The notes under the pieces were generated by a model. The model saw nothing but the letters and a program-made list of their open reading frames with translations. It was not told the origin of the DNA and did not search any database. DNA of 64,000 nucleotides, taken from assembly GCF_006716695.1 (NCBI RefSeq), contig NZ_VFPN01000001.1:868001-932000 (forward strand). The letters are read 5' to 3'. The DNA is from Klugiella xanthotipulae. GTDB lineage: Bacteria > Actinomycetota > Actinomycetes > Actinomycetales > Microbacteriaceae. Numbering within the stretch: the stretch's first letter is position 1; each line of letters opens with the position of its first letter. The position numbers were made by a program, and so were the translations under genes. Shown in pieces: positions 24,364 through 31,905 of the stretch.

Positions 24364-26997
24364 ATGATCGGTCGTGAACCATCCTTGGCGATGGTAATGG
24401 CGATGGTCGATGCTGGTTCGAGTGTCGATATTGTGGGGAGTCGCGGCAGCGGTCGTAGCGCATTTCTGTCCGAACTGAGGACCCGGTTGGAGAGGGCGGG
24501 GTGGACGGTCATCCTGGTGCGTGGTGTCGCCTCACTAAAGTCGCATCCGCTGCTGGCATTGCAGATTGCCGAGGTCGAGGGTCCTCCTGAGGAACGGCTT
24601 CCAGCGACAATTCACCAGATGGTGGAGGCTCTGACCCAGAAGATTCAGTCGCAAAGAACGGTCCTTCTTCTGGATGACTGGGATGACCTTGATGAGGCTT
24701 CCTGGGGCGTGGCGGAGGCAATCAGGCATCGTCAAGGTTTGCCGATTGTGCGTTCACGGTTGCAGGGTCTTCATGCCAGACACACCCCGAGCGGGTTGGG
24801 TGCCTCAACATTGGAGTCCTCCTATGTGGTCGAGATCAGCCCGATCACATTCGAGGAGCTCCAACAGGTGCTCGAAGAGCGCCTGGGTGGGGCCATCGAC
24901 ACCGCCACAAGCAGCCGAGTGTATGCAAAGTCGGGAGGGGTCGTCGGCCTTGCCGTCAACCTGGTTGATGCGGCTGTGCGTGAGGGGTGTATACGGTTTC
25001 AGAACGGGTCGTGGATCGCAACCAGAGGCCTGTGGAGTTCCAGCCTCCGCGGCGTGATCGAAGCGTATCTTGAGCCGTTGGGCAGCGAGGCACGGGATGC
25101 GTTGGAGATCATTGCGTTGATCGGAGTGAGCGATACCGAAACGGTGCGACAGCTGGTCGACTGGGGCATCCTGGAGCGGTTGGAGGAGCGGGGGATGATC
25201 CACCTCTATGCCTCCGGGACCCGCCAGTTGGTGAGCGTGGTTCCCCCCGTGCTCGTCGATTTCTTCCGCCACGAATCGCTCGCTGTCAGACGCATCCGAC
25301 TGACCGAATACATCATCGACAAGCTGGGCCTGTGCGACTCTGCCGAAGCGGTCCTCCAGTCCGGGGCCCCGGCATCCGGAACGGCCGTCGGCGCTGATGC
25401 CGCATTCGTGTGGTTAGTTCAGGAGAATGCGCGCACACGACGGTTGGTTACGCACACCGAATGGGTGCGCTCACCCACCCCGGCAACCGCGGTTCCCTAC
25501 CTGAAGGCGTTGCTGACGCTCAATCCATCAGACGACCAGATCGACTACGTCTTGGATCACACCATCGACGACGGTAGCGACCAGCAGGCTCGCACCGAGT
25601 TCGGAATCCTTCGCGCGCGGTGGCGTGGGTATGTTCGTGGTGATGTTGATGGCGCTCTGGCCGAACTCTCCGCTCTCGCCCACGAGCACCCGTTCGGACG
25701 TGTCGCGGATGCCGCCGCGGTGACGTTGGAGACCGACCTCCGAGGTGTTCCCCAGGATTTCGCCGAGCGACTCGACGTGACCGACGACCTCTCAGAACCG
25801 ATCCGTGTCTCCTTGTGGGAGGCGCAGATGAATGTTCTACTCATTCACGGTCGATTCGCTGATGCCCGCCAAGTCTTCGAGAACATTCGGGAAAGCGACA
25901 CGGGGGCCGCCAGTCTCCTCCCGAACGTGCTCTTCGGCCTGGTGCTGCTGGGGGAGGGGGACCATGCATCCGCCCTGGCCTGGGCGCAGCGCGGATTCGA
26001 GGAGGCGCACGGATCTCTGGATGCCGAGGGTGCCCGCGCGCACGGTTACGTTGCGTGCCTATGCCTGGTCATCCAGGGAGCCTACACGAAAGCAGAAAAA
26101 ATACTGGAAACCCTGTTTGCCCTCGGCGATCCGCCACCGTTCTCCCGCTCCAACCAGCTGGCACTCTTGAATATCGCCTCCATCATCGCGGTCCGCCGCG
26201 GCCGCGGCGCGCTCAGCGAACGTTTCGCCAGCGAGCTTGCCGCGCTCCCCGCCCTGGACGGACCGTTACCCGCACAGTCCAGGGCCTTGTCCACGTCACA
26301 ACTCCTCGTCTTCCACGACAACACCACCCAGGCTGCATCAACGCTCTGGGAGGCCTCGAACCTGTTATGGGACCAGGGTGCCCGTTTCTCCGCAGTAATG
26401 GGGTTACTGACCTCCCTTGAAGTCAGGACCACCGCCCCGCAGGTGAGCATTGCGCTCGCACGGGCGGCTGAGGTCGGCGGCGAATTCTTACTCGCCCACG
26501 CCGCGTACATTCACGCAGTCGCCGCAGCCGACGCGAGTGCCCTGTTAGCGGTGATACCGCGGTTGCTCTTCACCGGCCGCCCCGGCCTCGCCCTCTCCGC
26601 ATACACGCTCGCCGAAGAGCTGCTGACCGCTCAGGGAGATCCCGCCGCAGCCGCAGCCGCAGCCGCAGCCCGACAGACACTCGTAGACACACACGGCGAT
26701 GATTCCTACGACACCACCCGGTTTATCAGCCGAGCAGTCACCCTCACCGAACGCGAAATAGAAATCCTTCGGGTGCTTGCGGATGACCTCTCCAACCGGC
26801 AAATTGCCGAGCGTCTGACCCTCAGCATCCGCACCGTCGAAAGCCACCTCCATCGTATTAGCCGAAAAGTGGGTGCCAAGAACCGTGGGGAGCTCAAAGA
26901 GATGATCGCCAAGAACACACTCGAACTCAGTAACCAGACGGGCCCCGCAGAAATCATCACGCACTTTATCACCCCCCACACGAACTGGGCAGCCTAG
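24364..26997 (+). CDS. Large ATP-binding LuxR-family (LAL-type) regulator near the pilus genes
   Basis: About 877 residues in LAL/MalT-like layout: N-terminal AAA-type NTPase (MIGREPSL..., P-loop GSRGSGRS at residues 25-32, Walker B VLLLDDWDDLD), a helical TPR-like middle, and a C-terminal LuxR HTH (~793-850: LTEREIEILRVLADDLSNRQIAERL...RTVESHLHRISRK). The usual P-loop lysine is arginine here (R31). The ATG at 24364 has GGAAGAAG upstream and matches the usual family start; an ATG at 24277 would add 29 Arg/His/Pro-rich residues. It is divergent from the pilus operon, which it may control; that link is inferred from position only. Confidence 0.85.
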   Translation: MIGREPSLAMVMAMVDAGSSVDIVGSRGSGRSAFLSELRTRLERAGWTVILVRGVASLKSHPLLALQIAEVEGPPEERLPATIHQMVEALTQKIQSQRTVLLLDDWDDLDEASWGVAEAIRHRQGLPIVRSRLQGLHARHTPSGLGASTLESSYVVEISPITFEELQQVLEERLGGAIDTATSSRVYAKSGGVVGLAVNLVDAAVREGCIRFQNGSWIATRGLWSSSLRGVIEAYLEPLGSEARDALEIIALIGVSDTETVRQLVDWGILERLEERGMIHLYASGTRQLVSVVPPVLVDFFRHESLAVRRIRLTEYIIDKLGLCDSAEAVLQSGAPASGTAVGADAAFVWLVQENARTRRLVTHTEWVRSPTPATAVPYLKALLTLNPSDDQIDYVLDHTIDDGSDQQARTEFGILRARWRGYVRGDVDGALAELSALAHEHPFGRVADAAAVTLETDLRGVPQDFAERLDVTDDLSEPIRVSLWEAQMNVLLIHGRFADARQVFENIRESDTGAASLLPNVLFGLVLLGEGDHASALAWAQRGFEEAHGSLDAEGARAHGYVACLCLVIQGAYTKAEKILETLFALGDPPPFSRSNQLALLNIASIIAVRRGRGALSERFASELAALPALDGPLPAQSRALSTSQLLVFHDNTTQAASTLWEASNLLWDQGARFSAVMGLLTSLEVRTTAPQVSIALARAAEVGGEFLLAHAAYIHAVAAADASALLAVIPRLLFTGRPGLALSAYTLAEELLTAQGDPAAAAAAAAARQTLVDTHGDDSYDTTRFISRAVTLTEREIEILRVLADDLSNRQIAERLTLSIRTVESHLHRISRKVGAKNRGELKEMIAKNTLELSNQTGPAEIITHFITPHTNWAA

Positions 26998-27083
26998 GGG
27001 CTGTGGCAGAGAGGCGCTCTTCGTCACTATCCTCCCTGCCACCCGACAGGTGACAGCCCGGCAAAGCATGCGAGCATAGGGGT

Positions 27084-27593
27084 ATGTCGCTCACACCTGC
27101 CCCGCCTGTCTCCCCGGCCGCCACGTTCCCGCCCCGCAGCAGCGAGCAGCAGCGACGATCTTGGGCTGGAGCGCTGACCGTGGCCGGGGTCACCGGGTTA
27201 CTCCTCGCCGGTTGCGCTGACCCCACAACGGAACTCGCCGATGCGCGTACCCGCTGGCAGGACCAGGACGCCAGCAGCTACACCTTTACCCTCGCGTTCA
27301 CCTGTGGTGACGAGGAGGAGCGGGGTACCTACGACGTGGAGGTCACCGACGGCAGTGTCACCAACGTGGCCACGGTGGGCGACACCCCGCGCGCATCGTT
27401 TGCCGAACTGCGCCGACACGCCGGCCGCACGATTGACGGCATCTTCGACCTGCTGGAGGGCAGCACGGAGACAATCACCGAGGCGAGCTTCGACGGCACA
27501 ACGGGCATCCCCCAGACCATCAGCCTCAGCCAGACCTCCGATGGCAGTGAGGGCGAAGAGTGTTTTGCGCTCACCAACTTTGCAACACAGTAG
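27084..27593 (+). CDS. DUF6174-like lipoprotein
   Basis: 169-residue predicted lipoprotein: Pro-rich cytosolic start, basic stretch, hydrophobic core and lipobox LLAGC near residue 44. The mature part (ARTRWQDQDASSYTFTLAFTCGDEEERGTYDVEV... FDLLEGSTETITEASFDGTTGIPQTISL) follows the DUF6174 pattern of a W..Q...YTF start and a fixed Cys pair. Function unknown. A large stem-loop follows 30 bases after the stop. Confidence 0.7.
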   Translation: MSLTPAPPVSPAATFPPRSSEQQRRSWAGALTVAGVTGLLLAGCADPTTELADARTRWQDQDASSYTFTLAFTCGDEEERGTYDVEVTDGSVTNVATVGDTPRASFAELRRHAGRTIDGIFDLLEGSTETITEASFDGTTGIPQTISLSQTSDGSEGEECFALTNFATQ

Positions 27594-27624
27594 CGCACCC
27601 CGAGCGGCCGAGATCTGCGGAGAG

Positions 27625-27671
27625 AGAAACGGTATCCAGCCACCCCCTAACGGCGGCTGGATACCGTTTCT
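27625..27671 (+). terminator. Long stem-loop after the lipoprotein gene
   Basis: Perfect 17-bp arms (AGAAACGGTATCCAGCC and its complement) with a 13-base loop, 32 bases downstream of the stop. There is no T-tract, but stem length and place favour a terminator. Confidence 0.7.
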
Positions 27672-27992
27672 ACCCGCCCCGTGGTGGGCCCGGGGATATG
27701 TCACCGGGGCAGCGCGAGCCTCGCGGCACGAGCATTGATACCCTTCCGTCCAGGGGGTTGGGAGGGCCGTGACGGTCCAAACTGCGAAAGAGTCAGTAAA
27801 GCAATTTAGCCCTTCACTTACACAGACTCATTGGGGCGCATTCCATGACGCTGTAACGGCAAAATGGGTAAAACTTTCGAGGGTACGACGCGGGCACGAG
27901 TCGAAACCCCGCCCCCAGGGCCTGAGAATCACGTGGGAGTGCCGCAATCGCGTGCCCCGCACGAGGGTTTATTCCACGTATCGTGCCATGCT

Positions 27993-28014
27993 ATTTATTG
28001 AAGCTTCAATAAAT
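27993..28014. promoter_or_regulatory. 22-bp perfect palindrome upstream of the DoxX gene
   Basis: The palindrome has core TTGAAGCTTCAA flanked by ATTTA/TAAAT in an AT-rich island about 90 bases before the DoxX start. Such TTGAA-TTCAA sites are typical of MarR- or HxlR-type repressor operators; no such regulator is encoded nearby. Confidence 0.6.
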
Positions 28015-28104
28015 TAATCGGATGCCCACCCGGGCATCACCACCCCCTCAACTCGCGGATACACACCGCGGCGGGCCGGGCGACAGCACAGATAAGGGAC
28101 CTTC

Positions 28105-28623
28105 ATGGGCACATCACTCACGACACACACGACCGCTGGATCCGGCACGCACTCAGCATCCGATGCCGCATACACCGGCTCCGCCCGGGCGACCATTGCC
28201 ACCACAATCCTGCGCGTGATCTGCGGGTTTCTCTTCCTCGCCCACGGCTGGCAGAAGTACTTTGAGTACACCATCGCCGGCACCCAGAGCACATTCGCAA
28301 GCATGGGCATCCCGGCCTCCGATATTGTGGCGCCCCTCGTGGCGACACTGGAGTTGGCGGGCGGAGTCGCGCTCATTCTCGGTGTCCTGACCCGGCCCGT
28401 CGCGGCGCTGCTGGCCCTCAATATGTTCGGCGCGCTCGTTACCCAGCACCTGCCCGGTGGCGTGTTTGTCGACAACGGCGGGTTCGAACTGGTGCTCGCC
28501 TTCGGCGGCGGGGCCGCAGCGATTGCGGTACTGGGTGGCGGAGCCTGGTCGGTTGATCGGATGCTATTCGCCCGCTCCACTGGCCGCGCAGCTCGCTTCC
28601 TGTACAGTGGTTCGCGGGCCTAG
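28105..28623 (+). CDS. DoxX family membrane protein
   Basis: 172 residues; after a ~30-residue Thr/Ser-rich start come four transmembrane helices with the DoxX pattern (LRVICGFLFLAHGWQKYF, ATLELAGGVALILGVLTRPVAALLALNMFGAL, NGGFELVLAFGGGAAAIAVLG). DoxX-type proteins are membrane components linked to quinone or thiol redox stress in several bacteria. ATG at 28105 follows AAGGGACC. The upstream palindrome suggests repressor control. Confidence 0.85.
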   Translation: MGTSLTTHTTAGSGTHSASDAAYTGSARATIATTILRVICGFLFLAHGWQKYFEYTIAGTQSTFASMGIPASDIVAPLVATLELAGGVALILGVLTRPVAALLALNMFGALVTQHLPGGVFVDNGGFELVLAFGGGAAAIAVLGGGAWSVDRMLFARSTGRAARFLYSGSRA

Positions 28624-28654
28624 GAGCACACGGGCCGAGGACGCGGGAAAGAAC

Positions 28655-29692
28655 TCACGACGCCAGCATGTCGCGCACGAGCGGCACCACCCTCGTGCCG
28701 TAAAGCTCAACGCTGCGCATGAGCTGCTCGTGCGGCATGGTGCCGTTGCTGTACTTGAGGTCAAACCGGTTGACACCGAGCGCACGGATCGCGGCGGCCA
28801 TCTTGGCGGCAACCGTCTCGGGCGAGCCCACATAGAGCGAGCCGTGCGGACCCGCCTCCTCCCGGTAGTGCTCGGGCGTGAGGGGTGCCCAGCCGCGCTC
28901 CGCACCAATGCGCGCCTGCATCGCCTCGTAGTGCGGCCAGAGCTGTTCGAGCGCCTGCTCGTCGGTGTCGGCGATAAAGCCGGGCGAGTGCATCCCAATC
29001 GGCTGGGTGGGCCGCTCAAACTTCTCCAACGCCCGGTGGTACAGGTCGGTGAAGGGGGCAAACCGCTCCGCGGCCCCGCCAATAATCGCGAGCATCAGGG
29101 GCAGGCCGTAGTGGGCCGCGCGGATGACCGACTGCGGGCTCCCGCCCACCCCCACCCAGGTGCGCAGGCTGCCGCTCTCCAGCAGCGGGTAAACCATCTG
29201 GTCGGTGAGGGAGGCGCGGTGCTCGCCGCTCCACGTGACCGGTTTCTGCGTGAGCAGCTCGGTGAAGAGCTCCATCTTCTCCTCGAAGAGTTGCTCGTAG
29301 TCGCGCAGTTCCAGACCAAAAAGCGGAAACGACTCGGTGAACGAGCCACGGCCCACGATCACCTCGGCGCGCCCATTCGACACGGCGTCGAGGGTAGCAA
29401 AACGTTGGTAGACACGCACAGGGTCGTCCGAGCTGAGCACCGTCACGGCCGAGCCGAGGTGGATACGGTCGGTCTTCCCCGCGATGGCGGCCAGCACAAT
29501 CTCGGGCGCTGACACGGCAAAGTCTGCCCGGTGGTGCTCCCCCACGCCGATGAAGTCGAGGCCAACCTCCTCCGCGAGAACACCCTGAGCAACCAGGTTG
29601 CGAATCACCCGCGCCTGCGGGATCGGGACACCCTCGGCATCCCACGTCACATCGCCAAACGTGTCGAGACCAAACTCAAGCTCTGCGGACAT
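28655..29692 (-). CDS. LLM-class flavin-dependent oxidoreductase
   Basis: 345-residue luciferase-like TIM-barrel monooxygenase or reductase (FMN or F420). Typical segments are visible: EFGLDTFGDVTWD, AEEVGLDFIGVGEHH, VTVLSSDDPVRVYQRFATLDAVSNGRAEVIVGRGSF, GVGGSPQSVIRAAHYGLPL and LYVGSPETVAAKM. The ATG at 29692 has AGGAAAA upstream and the family start; an extension to 29773 is not needed. Convergent with the DoxX gene. Substrate unknown. Confidence 0.88.
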   Translation of the reverse strand: MSAELEFGLDTFGDVTWDAEGVPIPQARVIRNLVAQGVLAEEVGLDFIGVGEHHRADFAVSAPEIVLAAIAGKTDRIHLGSAVTVLSSDDPVRVYQRFATLDAVSNGRAEVIVGRGSFTESFPLFGLELRDYEQLFEEKMELFTELLTQKPVTWSGEHRASLTDQMVYPLLESGSLRTWVGVGGSPQSVIRAAHYGLPLMLAIIGGAAERFAPFTDLYHRALEKFERPTQPIGMHSPGFIADTDEQALEQLWPHYEAMQARIGAERGWAPLTPEHYREEAGPHGSLYVGSPETVAAKMAAAIRALGVNRFDLKYSNGTMPHEQLMRSVELYGTRVVPLVRDMLAS

Positions 29693-29864
29693 CCGTGTTT
29701 TCCTATTTTCTCTCTGCGTGGCGGAGGCAGTGGCACCTCCGCTTGATCTCAACCCGGGTCGGGGGCGGCGCATTCCCGTTCAGACCTACCCGCGCCGCGA
29801 CCGCGCGGGTAGGTTAGGGAAGGACCCGGCCCCGCCGCCCACACCACCGAGCCGAGGAGATCGC

Positions 29865-30683
29865 GTGCCACACCCCGTCGCAGACCCCACACCCCCACCG
29901 CACCCGCGGAGGTGGCACCGCCGCCTCTCTCGGCACACGATGGGCTGTCTCGCCTGGCTACTCCAGTTGCAATTCCTCGTCGTCAACGTCATCGCGCAGC
30001 TGGCCTGGCCGCACGACACCGCGCCCTACAGCCTCATGAGCAACGCGGTGAGCGACCTGGCCGCGGTGAGTTGCGGGACGGTTGCCGGGTCCGGGGTATA
30101 CATCTGCTCGCCCCTGCACGTTCTGATGAACGTGTCGCTCGTGACCAACGGCATCCTGATGCTGGTGGGGGCCCTCTCTTTTGGCGTCGGGCACCTCACC
30201 GAGACGACGCGGCTCACCACCGCGCGCGCACTGCTCGCGCTGGCCGGGGCGGGAACGGTGATTGTGGGGCTTGCCCCCGAGGATGTCGCACTGGTGCCCC
30301 ACGTGGTCGGAGCCGGGATGATGATGGTTCTGGGCAACCTCGGCTTTCTGCTGCTCGGCCTCCTGATGCGCGGGGATGACTGGCAGTTGCGCGTGGGCCG
30401 CACCCGGCTGGGCTCGATTGTGACGTTCTTTGGGGTGGCGGGGGTGGTCGGGACGGTGGCCCTGGCGAGCATCCTGCTGAGCGGCTACGACGGGCGCTAC
30501 CTGGGCGGCGGGGCCGTGGAGCGAGTCTCCATTTTTAGCCTGGTTTTTGGCGAGATCGTGGCCGGTTTTGTGGCGTTGACGCTGGGGCCGTGGCGGCAGC
30601 GTCGGCGGCATCACTCGGCGCTCGGTTACCGTCGGCCAAACGAAGTCCACGACACCGACGAACAGCCAGCCCATACTGCCTAG
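29865..30683 (+). CDS. DUF998 family membrane protein
   Basis: About 272 residues with six to seven hydrophobic helices. The DUF998 pattern is visible: early QFLVVNVIAQLAW helix followed by PYSLMSNAVSDLAA, then VGLAPEDVALVPHVVGAG and GNLGFLLLGLLMR. GTG at 29865 has GAGGAG 5 bases upstream; longer upstream reading frames are Pro/Arg-rich and unlikely. Function unknown. Divergent from the LLM gene. Confidence 0.75.
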   Translation: MPHPVADPTPPPHPRRWHRRLSRHTMGCLAWLLQLQFLVVNVIAQLAWPHDTAPYSLMSNAVSDLAAVSCGTVAGSGVYICSPLHVLMNVSLVTNGILMLVGALSFGVGHLTETTRLTTARALLALAGAGTVIVGLAPEDVALVPHVVGAGMMMVLGNLGFLLLGLLMRGDDWQLRVGRTRLGSIVTFFGVAGVVGTVALASILLSGYDGRYLGGGAVERVSIFSLVFGEIVAGFVALTLGPWRQRRRHHSALGYRRPNEVHDTDEQPAHTA

Positions 30684-30945
30684 AAAACCACCAATCCCTC
30701 TGTCCGAAAACACCGCCACAGGCCACGCCCCGTTCCGCACCGCACGTCCCTCCGTGTGCCGTCATGGCCTCACGTTTACAACCACACCAGATTTCTGACG
30801 CCGATGCGAGGTGCCTCCTTGATATTTGGTGCCCTCAATTTTCTTCACACACCTGATCTGGCTAACCTTATTCCCGACGACTCCCCCCGGGAGCCGATCC
30901 CAGCACGGTTGAACTCCTGCTGACTCCAATCTCACATGAACCGTA

Positions 30946-31356
30946 ATGCAGCCTGTGCCGAAAAAACTGTGGACCACCCTCTGCGTTGCACTGTCCATCT
31001 CAGTGCTCACAAGCTGCGCCCAGCCCCTCAACACGGAGGCGGAGGAAAGAACTCCCCCGGAGGCAGTTCGTGTGGGCGCAGCCATTCAAATCGACATTCC
31101 ACAAACCGATCTTGTCGTGGCGCTTGTTTCAGTTGAATCTAGTTGGGCGAGCCTTAAGGTTATTTCCGATGACCCTCGACAGGAAAAGAACCTGAAGCTC
31201 GCGGAAGGACAAAATGATATCGCTTTCGGCTACTTGATTGAGGTGTGCTCAATATACGAATCAACTACAGGGAGCAACGCTCCTGGCGGTAATCCGGATT
31301 GGGTCTCAGTCCATGCAACGCTCTCCCCAGACGGCCTCATTTGCTCTGAGGGTTAG
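30946..31356 (+). CDS. Small lipoprotein of unknown function
   Basis: 136-residue predicted lipoprotein: basic start, hydrophobic core LWTTLCVALSISVL and lipobox LTSC. The mature part has no family I recognise (AIQIDIPQTDLVVALVSVESSWASLKVI, paired Cys in EVCSIYES and LICSEG). GC content falls in the 3' part and in the following gene, suggesting a shared, possibly acquired, origin. Its neighbour is WXG100-like, so the pair may relate to type VII-type export. Confidence 0.65.
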   Translation: MQPVPKKLWTTLCVALSISVLTSCAQPLNTEAEERTPPEAVRVGAAIQIDIPQTDLVVALVSVESSWASLKVISDDPRQEKNLKLAEGQNDIAFGYLIEVCSIYESTTGSNAPGGNPDWVSVHATLSPDGLICSEG

Positions 31357-31444
31357 AACGGATAATTTTGATCTAGAAAGAACAGGTTGGTTAGCGATAA
31401 CAGAAGAAAATCAAGTAAATTTTTCAGATAGTGACGCCCTGTCA

Positions 31445-31690
31445 ATGTCTTTGAAGAGAGCAGTATCTTCACTGCACAACGAATTACTACAGTTAGAATC
31501 AGCGCTTCTGCGACGAGAACCAGCCTGGACCGGAGCAGCGGCCACCGCCTTTTCCCACGCACAAATGCAGTGGCGGAGTCAGGTCGAGGCGATCACCGAA
31601 ACTCTCGATCATTGCGCCACTATTGCGCTAGATTCTGGCAATTCCTTCGCCGAGTTGGAGAACAAACTCACCGCAGCCTGGGGTTCGTGA
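31445..31690 (+). CDS. WXG100-like small protein
   Basis: About 81 residues of helix-turn-helix hairpin character with a WTG turn: SSLHNELLQLESALLRREPAWTGAAATAFSHAQMQW, then a second helix ending NKLTAAWGS. That fits the ESAT-6/WXG100 pattern of type VII secretion substrates. The start is doubtful: the ATG at 31445 gives a short first helix and has no SD, while the frame is open upstream to 31238 and overlaps the lipoprotein gene. The 31360-31500 stretch is markedly AT-rich compared with the window. No secretion ATPase genes lie in the window. Confidence 0.55.
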   Translation: MSLKRAVSSLHNELLQLESALLRREPAWTGAAATAFSHAQMQWRSQVEAITETLDHCATIALDSGNSFAELENKLTAAWGS

Positions 31691-31764
31691 AAACCTAACT
31701 CACTACCCCGTTCCGCACCGGTCGCGCCCTGAGGCGTGGCAGCAAGTGATGAGAGGTCATCGCG

Positions 31765-31862
31765 GTGGACGGTTTCACAGGCTTCAAGACCGCTGTCGGC
31801 GGCGTGTTCGACAGGACCTGCACGGCCACCGCAGCGACGACCGCAACGACCGGAGGGGATGA
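31765..31862 (+). pseudogene. Remnant of an ISL3-family transposase
   Basis: Two short stretches in different frames match adjacent parts of actinobacterial ISL3 transposases: VDGFTGFKTA from 31765, then DRCRRRVRQDLHGHR from about 31788. The ~26 residues that normally lie between them (MDPFHVVRLAG region) are deleted and the frame is shifted. It is a scar of a former insertion between the WXG-like gene and the surface protein. Confidence 0.6.
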
Positions 31863-31905
31863 CGCGTAGCGCACCATCCCCTCCGGCCGACCGTGTGACG
31901 AACTG

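Larger units (their letters stand above)
27594..28104. other. Intergenic region with stem-loop, possible gene remnant and palindromic operator
   Basis: About 510 bases. 27625-27671 is a terminator-like stem; 27790-27970 has a frame fragment (TQTHWGAF) faintly like the start of molybdopterin oxidoreductases; 27993-28014 is a 22-bp palindrome ahead of the DoxX gene. No intact gene is supported. Confidence 0.5.
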
